Below are positions 32,560 through 40,365 of a stretch of 46,370 nt of DNA, piece by piece. The notes under the pieces are model-generated. The model saw only the letters and a list, made by a program, of their open reading frames with translations, did no database searches and had not been told where the DNA came from. This DNA comes from URNF01 sp045634325 (GTDB lineage: Bacteria; Bacillota; Clostridia; Oscillospirales; Acutalibacteraceae). The translations under genes and the position numbers were made by a program. The first letter of the stretch is position 1, and the number at the start of each line of letters is the position of its first letter. The stretch spans positions 1-46,370 of the forward strand of contig JAZRAA010000050.1 in the NCBI GenBank assembly GCA_045634325.1. The letters are read 5' to 3'.

Positions 32560-33999
32560 TTAGTACGCCTTCCCCCACAGCACCATATGTTTGGCGGGTT
32601 TGCCGCAACACACGCAGGTGTCGGCAATATGTTCTTGCGCAAAGGGGATGCAACGAGAACCCACACCGGTTTTCTCTTTGACAGCATCCTCGCACGCTTC
32701 CTCACCGCACCACATGGCTTTGATAAAGCCGTCGCCGTTCTGTGCGAGGGTATCGGTGATTTCTTCCAACGTTTTACAAGCATAGCTGCGGTTTTCCATG
32801 TTGGTGAGCGCTTTTTGATACAGTGCTTCGTGCACCTGTGCCAGCACTTCCACCACCTTGGTTTCCAGTTCGTCCAACGACACGGTGATTTTCTCACGGT
32901 TGTCACGGCGCACCAGCACGCAGCAGTTGTTTTCAATGTCACGGGGGCCGATTTCCAAACGGAGCGGCACGCCTTTCATTTCATATTCGGCAAATTTCCA
33001 GCCTGCAGATTGGTCGGAATCGTCCAATTTCACACGCACCACCGATTGCAAACGGTCACGCAGTTTCGCAGCGGCATCCAACACGCCTTCTTTGTGTTGC
33101 GCAATCGGCACAATCGCCAACTGGATGGGAGCGACGGGCGGCGGCAATACCAAGCCGTTGTCATCGCCGTGGGTCATGATAATCGCACCAATCAAGCGGG
33201 TAGTCACACCCCAAGAGGTTTGATGCGGATAGGATTTTTTGTTTTCTTTGTCGGCGAACTGGATGTCAAACGCTTTGGCAAAACCATCACCGAAATAGTG
33301 GGACGTACCCGCTTGCAACGCTTTGCCGTCGTGCATCAACGCTTCGATAGCATAGGTCGCAACCGCACCCGCAAACTTATCGCTTTCGGTTTTCTTGCCA
33401 CGTACCACCGGCATCGCCAGCGCATCACGGCAAAAATCAGCGTACACATTGAGCATACGCTCGGTCTCTTCCACCGCTTCCTCGGCGGTTGCGTGGATGG
33501 TGTGGCCTTCCTGCCACAAGAATTCACGGGAACGCAGGAACGGACGGGTGGTTTTTTCCCAACGCACCACGCTCACCCACTGGTTATACAATTTAGGCAG
33601 GTCACGGTAGGACTGCACCACGTTGGCATAGTGTTCACAGAACAACGTTTCGGACGTCGGGCGCACGCACAAGCGTTCTTCCAACTGTTCCGACCCGCCG
33701 TGTGTCACCCAAGCAACCTCCGGCGCAAAACCTTCCACGTGGTCTTTTTCTTTCTGCAACAAGCTTTCGGGAATGAACATCGGCATGCACACGTTTTCGT
33801 GTCCCGTTGCTTTGAACATACCGTCCAGAATGCGTTGTATGTTCTCCCAGATGGCATAGCCGTAGGGACGAATCACCATACAGCCTTTCACACTGGTATA
33901 TTCAATCAATTCTGCTTTCTTGACAATATCGGTGTACCATTTCGCAAAATCCTCGTCCATCGAGGTAATCGCTTCCACCATTTTTTTATTATCTGCCAT
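32560..33999 (-). CDS. proS: Prolyl-tRNA synthetase, archaeal/eukaryal type (ProS type 3)
   Basis: 479 residues. Class II synthetase: motif 1 region IRPYGYAIWENIQRILD, LCVRPTSETLFCEHYA, motif 2 YNQWVSVVRWEKTTRPFLRSREFLWQEGHT, motif 3 GLVLPPPVAPIQL with TTRLIGAIIMTHGDD. The bacterial editing insertion is absent and a C-terminal zinc-binding domain (CVCCGKPAKHMVLWGKAY) ends in Tyr, as in archaeal/eukaryal ProRS found in some Clostridia. ATG 33999 with GGAAG upstream is the start; a longer frame adds only sequence inside the promoter. No T-box leader is visible. Confidence 0.95.
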   Translation of the reverse strand: MADNKKMVEAITSMDEDFAKWYTDIVKKAELIEYTSVKGCMVIRPYGYAIWENIQRILDGMFKATGHENVCMPMFIPESLLQKEKDHVEGFAPEVAWVTHGGSEQLEERLCVRPTSETLFCEHYANVVQSYRDLPKLYNQWVSVVRWEKTTRPFLRSREFLWQEGHTIHATAEEAVEETERMLNVYADFCRDALAMPVVRGKKTESDKFAGAVATYAIEALMHDGKALQAGTSHYFGDGFAKAFDIQFADKENKKSYPHQTSWGVTTRLIGAIIMTHGDDNGLVLPPPVAPIQLAIVPIAQHKEGVLDAAAKLRDRLQSVVRVKLDDSDQSAGWKFAEYEMKGVPLRLEIGPRDIENNCCVLVRRDNREKITVSLDELETKVVEVLAQVHEALYQKALTNMENRSYACKTLEEITDTLAQNGDGFIKAMWCGEEACEDAVKEKTGVGSRCIPFAQEHIADTCVCCGKPAKHMVLWGKAY

Positions 34000-34032
34000 G
34001 CTATTTCTTCCTTTCAATGCATACATACCATT

Positions 34033-34061
34033 ATTATATACAAAAAATCGCAGCTTTTCAA
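34033..34061 (-). promoter_or_regulatory. Promoter of proS
   Basis: Minus-strand -35 TTGAAA (34056-34061) and -10 TATAAT (34033-34038), 17-bp spacer, about 34 bp before the start codon, leaving no room for a T-box. Confidence 0.72.
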
Positions 34062-34319
34062 GAGATTTACCCACAAATGCGGATATTTTTTCCTGATTTA
34101 TGGTGGGAGGAAAGGCGGTATGACTCTTTGTAACATTTTTTTCGACAAAATGGGATAAAAAAATACTTTAACGCGTTGAAAACCCCTTGATTTCCATGAC
34201 TTTTTCACACTTTCCACAAAGTTTTCCACATTTTTTGCCCTTTAAAACTTTACAGAGAGTAATATTTTGAATAAAACGGCAGCAGCCACCCATACTATGA
34301 AGCGAAAGGAGTGGTGGTT

Positions 34320-34592
34320 GTGATTAAAGGGGTCAACCGTCATATGATTGAGATTTCGGATACGGGAAGTCCGTATTTTGAGCGTGCTTTGCTGGTGGTG
34401 CACAGCGGTATTGATGCGGTGGACAGCACCGCCGTACAAGGCGCGGCAAGAGATTTATTGCAAAACGCCGCTCAATGCGGTCACATCCGCCACGCACGGC
34501 GGCGGTATCTGTGGTCACGCATTTTACTGGCAACCATCTCCGCCCTACTGGGTGCCGCCCTCGCCCTCCTTGCGCAATACTTGTTTTTTTGA
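34320..34592 (+). CDS. Small conserved-looking membrane protein
   Basis: 90 residues from GTG 34320 (GAAAGGAG ten bases upstream). The N-terminus IKGVNRHMIEISDTGSPYF, then ERALLVV is unusually ordered; the middle is helical, and residues 62-90 are Arg-rich followed by one membrane span (ILLATISALLGAALALLAQY). This looks like a tail-anchored or single-span protein with its N-terminus in the cytoplasm. I believe similar short proteins exist in Clostridia but know no function. Isolated rightward gene, its terminator split by an insertion directly after the stop. Confidence 0.7.
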   Translation: MIKGVNRHMIEISDTGSPYFERALLVVHSGIDAVDSTAVQGAARDLLQNAAQCGHIRHARRRYLWSRILLATISALLGAALALLAQYLFF

Positions 34593-34624
34593 AAGAAAAA
34601 AGACCTTGCGTAAGCGTTGTACTG

Positions 34625-34747
34625 TTAAGGACAGTAAAAAAGCTGTGTGGAAATTCCACACAGCTTTTAAATTTGTCTCATACCGCAACAAGCAGGGAAA
34701 ATGTACGGCACATTTTCCAAACTTTAGGGGAACCTAAAACCCTTTAC
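34625..34747 (+). repeat. Structured repeat, copy 1 (three hairpins)
   Basis: Order: TTAAGGACAGT; hairpin 1 (13-bp stem 34638-34650/34656-34668, loop AAATT); conserved TTTGTCTCATACCG and AACAAGCAG; hairpin 2 (9-bp stem 34696-34704/34710-34718); hairpin 3 (TTTAGG-GGAA-CCTAAA, GNRA-type loop); then ACCCTTTA. The single-stranded parts are shared with copy 2, while the stem sequences differ but remain paired. Confidence 0.75.
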
Positions 34748-34760
34748 CGACTCAAAGCAT

Positions 34761-35306
34761 TTAGCCAAAGAATCCTAAAAACTTCATTTTAAGCTTATTG
34801 TTTTTATTAAAAGCATCCCACCATTTGAATGCTTTAGGCATTTGACGGTTTACCTCTTCACATACTTTGCGGTAAATCTCATCATCCGCCTTTTGAACAA
34901 GCACCTCGTTTTTGTCGGGAACATAATTTTGGGCTTTCTTTTCGCTAACAGCGTTATAAAAGGTAGTGCCGATAATTTTTTGTTTATATACGTCGGTATA
35001 GTAAAACCATCCATCAAACATACCTTTCAAACGGTAACGTATATTTGTATCCCACACAGTAGCATTTTCAATTGTTTCAAACTCTGCACTGCAAAAATTA
35101 CTATCCCGTGTGCTATTTTCTAGGAAAACCGTGGACACTTCAACCGTAAAGGAATTGCCCCGCTTGTTAGTTTGAAATGCAAACAACTCAATTCTGTCGT
35201 CGTATATTTTCTTATAATGTGGATACTCGCCCACAAAACCTTTTTCAGTAAGGCTAGGTATAACATATTTATATAATGCTTTTCTCATTTTTTGAGGTTG
35301 TGACAT
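34761..35306 (-). CDS. DUF4304-like protein carried by the insertion
   Basis: 181 residues, start at 35306 behind GGCGGTGA. The pattern of an N-terminal helix (MRKALYKYVIPSLTEKGFVG), then a beta-rich region with RIELFAFQTNKRGNSFTVEV resembles DUF4304, a family of unknown function scattered across bacteria. Tyr/Phe/Lys-rich and AT-richer than neighbouring genes, which fits import with the element. Immediately upstream are a TATAAT and the inverted end motif. It does not resemble a transposase, nuclease or toxin I recognise. Confidence 0.7.
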   Translation of the reverse strand: MSQPQKMRKALYKYVIPSLTEKGFVGEYPHYKKIYDDRIELFAFQTNKRGNSFTVEVSTVFLENSTRDSNFCSAEFETIENATVWDTNIRYRLKGMFDGWFYYTDVYKQKIIGTTFYNAVSEKKAQNYVPDKNEVLVQKADDEIYRKVCEEVNRQMPKAFKWWDAFNKNNKLKMKFLGFFG

Positions 35307-35453
35307 TGTATCACCGCCTTAAAATTATTATATCATATTTCTCACAAGAAGGTTAGTGATAGCGGCATACTGTCCTACACAACTTATCATAAGGCGAATA
35401 AAACTGGCGTTGTATCCTTACGGGTACAACTCATACAGCAAGGTCTTTTCTTT

Positions 35454-36749
35454 TTATCTTTTTTGCTCTTTTGCGGCTTGCAGTTTGTGGTGGCGGCGGT
35501 TTTTCACCTCATCCGGCATCGGATGAATTTCGCCCGCCGCTTGCAACGCCATGCGGGTGAATACCGGGCCAAACAATTCATAGAACAACACCGCAAACAA
35601 CGTAATATTGCGAATGAGTACGCCCTCGGCACCCAATTGCATCGCAGTGGTGCACATACCCAGCGCCACGCCCGCTTGCGGCAACAGCGTGATGCCGAGA
35701 TATTTACAGATTTCCGGCGAACATTTGGTGAGTTTCGCACTGGAAAACGAACCGAAATATTTACCAAGTGAACGGAATACGATATACACCACACCGATAA
35801 ACACAATGGCAACATCGCCGAACACGCTCAGTTCCAGTTCCGCACCGCTGATAACGAAAAACAATGCGAGCAACGGAGAGGTCCATTTATCCGAAGCGCC
35901 CATCAAATCGTGAGACAACGGACAGGCGTTACAGAACACCGTGCCCATCATCATACACACCAGCAACGGCGACAGTGCCACGTGCACCGGTCCAATGTGG
36001 AAGTCCAGCATGGACAACGCCACCGTCAAAAACACAAACGCAGTGGACAAATTGAGGCGGTTGGTGCCCGAATTGAACAGCTTTTCCAGCAGGGTCAACA
36101 CGTAGCCCATCACCGCACCGAGCAACAACGAGAACACAATTTCCGCCAACGGATTTAAGATAATGGAAATCAAATCCACCTGTCCGCTAACCAGCGTTTT
36201 GGCAATACCGAAGGACACCGCAAACAAAATGAGTCCCACCGCATCATCCAGCGCAACAATGGGTAACAGCAACTTGGTGAGCGGGCCTTTTGCTTTATAC
36301 TGGCGCACCACCATCAAGGTTGCGGCAGGCGCAGTCGCAGATGCAATCGCACCGAGCGTTATCGCTTGCGCAATCGAAAACTTTTCCGGCATCATGTAAT
36401 GTATGCCCAGCAACACGCCGTCCACCAACAAGGTAGCAACCGTCGCTTGCAGGATACCGATAATCAACGCTTGTTTGCCGGTCTTTTTCAAATCTTCGGC
36501 ACGAAATTCGTTGCCGATGGAAAACGCGATAAAGCCCAGCGCCACTTTGGACACCAGTTCGAGCGATTCCAGTGCGTGTGTGGAAGTCAATCCCAAACCC
36601 GAAATGCCCAGACCTCCCAAACAGTAGGGGCCAATCAACACACCCGCAATCAAATAGGCGGTGACCGACGGCAGTTTCAAAGGCTTGAACGCACGGGTCA
36701 TGAGCAGCCCCGCCAACAACGCAATAGAAACAGATAATAAAATACTCAT
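35454..36749 (-). CDS. Cation:proton antiporter, CPA2 family
   Basis: 431 residues, 11-13 membrane segments. VTAYLIAGVLIGPYCLGGLG, LESLELVSKVALGFIAFSIG, GAIASATAPAATLMVVRQY and LPIVALDDAVGLILFAVSFG match the Na+/H+ exchanger domain (the Asp pair in ALDDAVG replaces the ND/DD ion site of other families). No TrkA-N domain follows, so it is like NapA/GerN rather than KefB. The start at 36749 is required because the longer frame overlaps its own -10 box. Ions exchanged (Na+ or K+) are not readable. Confidence 0.9.
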   Translation of the reverse strand: MSILLSVSIALLAGLLMTRAFKPLKLPSVTAYLIAGVLIGPYCLGGLGISGLGLTSTHALESLELVSKVALGFIAFSIGNEFRAEDLKKTGKQALIIGILQATVATLLVDGVLLGIHYMMPEKFSIAQAITLGAIASATAPAATLMVVRQYKAKGPLTKLLLPIVALDDAVGLILFAVSFGIAKTLVSGQVDLISIILNPLAEIVFSLLLGAVMGYVLTLLEKLFNSGTNRLNLSTAFVFLTVALSMLDFHIGPVHVALSPLLVCMMMGTVFCNACPLSHDLMGASDKWTSPLLALFFVISGAELELSVFGDVAIVFIGVVYIVFRSLGKYFGSFSSAKLTKCSPEICKYLGITLLPQAGVALGMCTTAMQLGAEGVLIRNITLFAVLFYELFGPVFTRMALQAAGEIHPMPDEVKNRRHHKLQAAKEQKR

Positions 36750-36785
36750 TGCTAAGTCATCTTCTTTCACTAAAATCCGTTCCCC

Positions 36786-36813
36786 AGTATACACCCCTCT
36801 CCTAAAAAGTCAA
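36786..36813 (-). promoter_or_regulatory. Promoter of the CPA2 antiporter gene
   Basis: Minus-strand -35 TTGACT (36808-36813) and -10 TATACT (36786-36791), spacer 16 bp, about 37 bp before the start codon. Confidence 0.7.
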
Positions 36814-36984
36814 GTATCTTTTCTTCCCAATAACAGCACGCATGCTACATAGGTATATATATTCTACCGAAAAGCGAAAATGCGTCCATTTTTCGTCGCC
36901 AAATCCTCAAAAAACCACGAATCGCAGATTTTAGCCATGTCAAAAAAGCAAAAAAGAAATGTTGATAAAAATTGTGGTTTTATG

Positions 36985-37013
36985 TTGACTTTTATGTGTT
37001 TGTGATGTATAAT
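36985..37013 (+). promoter_or_regulatory. Promoter of the aldolase gene
   Basis: -35 TTGACT (36985-36990) and consensus -10 TATAAT (37008-37013), 17-bp spacer, 70 bp before the start codon. The 170 bp between this and the divergent antiporter promoter show no further feature. Confidence 0.8.
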
Positions 37014-37083
37014 GCAACTGTAATGTTGGTTTTATGCGATTTTTAATCAACTTGAAATCTATTTGATATGGAGGAAATGTCAA

Positions 37084-38031
37084 ATGTTAGTCAATATGAA
37101 TGACGTTTTACGGCCCGCAAAAGCGAATAAATACGCTGTCGGTCTGTTCAATGCGGTCAACTTGGAATTGGCGCGCGGTATCATTGCCGCTGCGGAAAGC
37201 ACCCGCTCCCCTGTTATCATGGGTACGGCGGAAGTGCTGTTGCCGTATGGTCCGCTCGAGGAAGTTTCCTACTACCTCGTCCCCATGGCAAAACGTGCAT
37301 CCGTGCCGATTGTCGTGCATCTCGACCACGGTTTGTCCTATGACACCTGTGTCAAGGCGTTGAAACTCGGTTTCACCTCGGTTATGTACGACTGCTCCAC
37401 CGATACATACGAAGAAAACGTGCGCAAAGTGAAAGAAATGGCGGATATCGCCCATTCCTACGGCGCAACCATCGAAGGCGAACTCGGTCACGTCGGTGAC
37501 AACGAGGGTTCTGCGGAAGGTTCTTCCCATCTCGCTGACCCGTCCGAATTCTTCACCGATCCCAAACTCGCAAAAGACTTCGTGGACAGAACCGGTGTTG
37601 ATGCGCTGGCTATCGCTGTCGGCAACGCTCACGGCGCATACAAACTGCCCCCCAAACTCGATTTCGAAAGAATTCGCACCATCGCCAGCACAGTGGACGT
37701 GCCGCTGGTGTTGCACGGCGGTTCCGGTCTGACCGACGACGATTTCAAACAGGCTATCAAAGAAGGTATCAGCAAAGTCAATATCTTCACCGACATCAAC
37801 GTGGCGGCTGTTAAAGCCGAGTTCCGCAAATTCTCCAGCATGGACAAGGGTCTTATCGACCTGATCCCCGCCGCTGTGGAAGCTGTGAAACAGGAAACCA
37901 TGAAAAAATTGCAGTTGTTCAGCAGCGACGGCAAAGCCGATCTCCAAGGCGGTATCACTCGCTCCACCGACGACGTGGAACTCATCACCAAATTGGTGGT
38001 TGCAGAAATCCAAAAACGCATGAACAAATAA
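37084..38031 (+). CDS. fba: Class II ketose-bisphosphate aldolase
   Basis: 315 residues, start ATG 37084 (GGAGGAAATGTCAA upstream). Zinc-dependent aldolase motifs: AVGLFNAVNLELARGI, VHLDHGLSYDTC (zinc His and catalytic Asp region), EGELGHVGDNEG, AIAVGNAHGAYK and VLHGGSGLTDDDF with zinc His residues, then KVNIFTDINVAA. It cleaves fructose-1,6-bisphosphate or tagatose-1,6-bisphosphate; the GatY-like length leaves both open. In glycolysis it would feed the tpiA/pgk steps encoded elsewhere in the window. It has its own promoter and terminator. Confidence 0.9.
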   Translation: MLVNMNDVLRPAKANKYAVGLFNAVNLELARGIIAAAESTRSPVIMGTAEVLLPYGPLEEVSYYLVPMAKRASVPIVVHLDHGLSYDTCVKALKLGFTSVMYDCSTDTYEENVRKVKEMADIAHSYGATIEGELGHVGDNEGSAEGSSHLADPSEFFTDPKLAKDFVDRTGVDALAIAVGNAHGAYKLPPKLDFERIRTIASTVDVPLVLHGGSGLTDDDFKQAIKEGISKVNIFTDINVAAVKAEFRKFSSMDKGLIDLIPAAVEAVKQETMKKLQLFSSDGKADLQGGITRSTDDVELITKLVVAEIQKRMNK

Positions 38032-38041
38032 AATCATTCAC

Positions 38042-38067
38042 GACCACTCGATGAAAATCGGGTGGTC
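38042..38067 (+). terminator. Terminator of the aldolase gene
   Basis: An 11-bp stem with one G-T pair (38042-38052 with 38057-38067, loop GAAA) followed by TTTTTTT, 11 bp after the stop. Confidence 0.92.
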
Positions 38068-38094
38068 TTTTTTTATAAAAAAGCGAAAAAACTA

Positions 38095-38122
38095 TTGACC
38101 TATTTTTCTGGCAAGGTATAAT
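38095..38122 (+). promoter_or_regulatory. Promoter of the DUF1846 gene
   Basis: -35 TTGACC (38095-38100) and -10 TATAAT (38117-38122), 16-bp spacer, about 60 bp before the start codon. Confidence 0.78.
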
Positions 38123-38183
38123 GTATATAGCTGTTTTAAAAAATTGGACACTGAAAAAACGCGGGCAAGGAGGAAAAGGACAC

Positions 38184-39656
38184 ATGTTTAAAAAAGGATT
38201 CGACAACGATAAATATCTGCAGTTGCAGTCCGAGCATATCCGCAAACGCATCGACCAGTTCGGCGGTAAGTTGTATCTGGAATTCGGCGGCAAACTGTTT
38301 GACGATTTTCACGCTTCCCGCGTGTTGCCCGGATTTGAACCGGACAGCAAACTGCGTATGCTGTTGAAACTCAAAGACGAGGCGGAAATCATCCTCACTA
38401 TTAACGCCCGCGACATCGAAAAAAGCAAGGTGCGCGGCGACCTTGGTATTACCTATGACGAGGACACCTTCCGTTTAATCGGCTTATTCCGTGAAATCGG
38501 TTTATATGTCGGCAGCGTGGTCATCACCCGCTATTCCGGACAAGAAAGCGTGGACGCTTTCCGCCGTCGGCTGACCGCCGCCGGTGTGAAAAGTTATCTG
38601 CACTACCCCATCGCAGGCTACCCGCACGACGTCCCCCACATCGTCAGCGACGAGGGATACGGCAAGAACGACTACGTGCAAACGGTGCGTCCGCTGGTAG
38701 TGGTCACCGCCCCCGGCCCCGGATCTGGCAAAATGGCGACCTGCCTTTCGCAGTTATACCATGAATATAAACGCGGTATCAAAGCGGGATATGCAAAATT
38801 CGAAACCTTCCCCGTGTGGAATTTGCCGCTCACCCACCCCGTCAACATCGCCTACGAGGCGGCGACGGTGGATTTGGATGACCTGAACATGATTGACCCG
38901 TTCCATCTGGAAAAATACGGCGTCACCACCGTCAACTACAACCGTGACGTGGAGATTTTTCCCGTGGTACGTGCGATGCTCGAAAAAATCCAAGGCACCT
39001 CCCCCTACTTCTCTCCCACCGATATGGGCGTGAACATGGCGGGATATTGCATCGTGGACAGCGAAGCTGTCAACACTGCCGCACGACAGGAAATCCTCAG
39101 ACGGTACTATCAAACGGCGGTCGAGGAAAAACGCAGTGGCGCAGACGGACGACAAACCGCAAAAATGGAACTGCTGATGGGTAGAGCGGACGTCACCACA
39201 GATGTGCGCCCCACCGTTAAAGCAGCAGACGACAAAGCGCAATTGACCGGCACACCCGCCGGCGCATTGCAACTGCCTGACGGCACCATCGTCACCGGCA
39301 AAACCTCTTCCCTGCTCGGCTCGTCGGCAGCGTTGTTGCTCAACACCTTGAAACATCTGGCGGGCATCCACCCCGACACCGATATTATCAGTCCCGCGGC
39401 GCTGGAGCCGATTTGCGACTTAAAAGTGCGTCACTTCCGCCACAAAAATCCACGCTTGCACTCGGATGAGGTGCTCATCGCCCTGTCCATCAGCTCGGCG
39501 GTCAGCGAAGACGCCGCCAAAGCACTCGAACAACTGGAAAACCTGCGTGGCTGTGATGCGCATTTCTCGGTGGTGTTATCCGCAACCGACGAAAAGACCT
39601 ATAAAGCGCTCGGTATCCACACCACCAGCGAACCCAAGTTCGAGACAAACAACTGA
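38184..39656 (+). CDS. DUF1846 (UPF0371) family protein
   Basis: 490 residues, full family length; start ATG 38184 with AAGGAGG upstream. The beginning (FKKGFDNDKYLQLQSEHIRK and RIDQFGGKLYLEFGGKL), ITRYSGQESVDAFRRRL, PGPGSGKMATCLSQLYHEY (P-loop-like) and FETFPVWNLPLTHPVNIAYE are family hallmarks. Crystal structures exist for members, but the reaction is not established as far as I know. The protein has no signal or membrane segment. Its stop overlaps the first repeat motif of the following array. Confidence 0.9.
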   Translation: MFKKGFDNDKYLQLQSEHIRKRIDQFGGKLYLEFGGKLFDDFHASRVLPGFEPDSKLRMLLKLKDEAEIILTINARDIEKSKVRGDLGITYDEDTFRLIGLFREIGLYVGSVVITRYSGQESVDAFRRRLTAAGVKSYLHYPIAGYPHDVPHIVSDEGYGKNDYVQTVRPLVVVTAPGPGSGKMATCLSQLYHEYKRGIKAGYAKFETFPVWNLPLTHPVNIAYEAATVDLDDLNMIDPFHLEKYGVTTVNYNRDVEIFPVVRAMLEKIQGTSPYFSPTDMGVNMAGYCIVDSEAVNTAARQEILRRYYQTAVEEKRSGADGRQTAKMELLMGRADVTTDVRPTVKAADDKAQLTGTPAGALQLPDGTIVTGKTSSLLGSSAALLLNTLKHLAGIHPDTDIISPAALEPICDLKVRHFRHKNPRLHSDEVLIALSISSAVSEDAAKALEQLENLRGCDAHFSVVLSATDEKTYKALGIHTTSEPKFETNN

Positions 39657-40226
39657 AAAATACAATAGATTTATAACGGACAAAACAAAAACCGCCACAA
39701 AACCATTGGTTTTATGGCGGTTTTTAATATCACCAAAGTAAATCATTGTCGAAAAATACAATCGAACAAAAGCGGCTAAAAACATTTTTCGTGTTTTTAG
39801 CCGCTTTTCTTTCCCTTTTCCTCCCCGCTTTTTCGCCGCCACCGACCATTCGCCTACTCCGTTTTCACCTTATATTTTGCGCCGTTTTGTTGTTTTATAC
39901 AATCATAACGGCACAGGAGATACGGCACGTTTTTAAAAATTGAATAAAAAGTCTTTATTTTAAAAGCGTTTTGCCTACTGCGGTTTTTCTTTTGAAAATC
40001 GCAATTGCCGAAAAATACAATCGCAATGTACATTCTCCTCACAAATGCAGGTTGTTCCCTCTTCCTTCCGCTTGCGCACGTCACTTGTTGCGTTTTGTCG
40101 ATTTATACAACCAATTTACAGTTTGCACTCCAAAAATAAAATAAAGCACCCCGCAAAACCTTTGTTTTCAAGGATTTGTGGGGTGCTGTTTGTATGCGCG
40201 TTATTTTGTGTTTCGGAAAATACAAT
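39655..40226 (-). repeat. Spaced direct-repeat array, western part (six motif copies)
   Basis: A 12-bp motif, read leftward as RTTGTATWWWWC, starts (plus coordinates) at 39655, 39751, 39892, 40010, 40100 and 40215, all in one orientation and 90-141 bp apart. Plus-strand forms are GAAAAATACAAT (type A: 39655, 39751, 40010; GGAAAATACAAT at 40215) and GTTTTATACAAT or GATTTATACAAC (type B: 39892, 40100). A and B alternate after the first copy. The A-to-B intervals are pyrimidine-rich on the plus strand; several others hold hairpins, as at 39770-39806 and 40145-40188. This region has no supported gene. Confidence 0.7.
39687..39725 (+). terminator. Terminator of the DUF1846 gene
   Basis: A long stem (AAAAACCGCC...GGCGGTTTTT, 18 pairs with one mismatch, three-base loop) 31 bp after the stop, ending in TTTTT. 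Confidence 0.85.
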
Positions 40227-40365
40227 TAACCAGAAGAAGCGAGGTGCGACAAGGCCAACGAAAGCATCGTGCCGCGATTGCTTGCCAAGCGTCACAATCT
40301 ACAACACTCCGTGCGTGAAGACTTGCAACGGTGTGTCGGCACGTGTCGGTGTTGCTGTGAGCACC
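40227..40365. other. Intergenic stretch between the array and the AraC gene
   Basis: About 140 bp with higher GC than the repeat array. A frame on the plus strand is open across it, but I recognise no protein and see no ribosome site. The motif is absent. No RNA gene is supported. Confidence 0.4.

Larger units (their letters stand above)
34610..35437. mobile_element. Insertion with structured left end, DUF4304-like cargo and no transposase
   Basis: Lies exactly between the arms of the split terminator. Near the ends are AGGACAGTA (34628-34636) and its inverse TACTGTCCT (35368-35376), both preceded on the outer side by GTTGT. The left part is the structured repeat described separately; the right part ends with a module GGCGAATAAAACTGG and a hairpin (GTTGTATCC-TTAC-GGGTACAAC, 35409-35430). 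Left core and right module recur at 42.5-42.85 kb. No transposase is encoded, so movement would need help in trans. Confidence 0.65.
34598..35449. terminator. Terminator hairpin split by an 828-bp insertion
   Basis: AAAAGACCTTGC (34598-34609) and GCAAGGTCTTTT (35438-35449) are perfect complements with A and T runs outside, the two arms of a bidirectional terminator between the 34320 gene and the convergent antiporter gene (stop at 35454). Their loop is now 828 bp long and holds a foreign gene. Confidence 0.75.

Noticed and set aside
33999..34061. T-box riboswitch in front of proS
   Set aside because: The promoter lies only about 34 bp from the start codon, and no T-box sequence or antiterminator is visible.
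34190..34245. Origin-like cluster of DnaA boxes (CTTTCCACA and TTTTCCACA close together)
   Set aside because: Only two imperfect boxes, no dnaA or dnaN, no AT-rich unwinding element with repeats; likely chance in a T/C-rich gap.
38700..38740. DUF1846 P-loop-like PGPGSGKMATCL as evidence of an ATPase
   Set aside because: No matching Walker B was identified and the family is not established as an ATPase, so no activity is claimed.
39655..40226. Repeat array as a CRISPR locus
   Set aside because: The repeated unit is only about 12 bp, spacing varies from 90 to 141 bp, two motif variants alternate, and no cas gene is nearby.
40227..40365. Possible short protein on the plus strand after the western array
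   Set aside because: The frame is open but lacks a ribosome site and any recognisable pattern.
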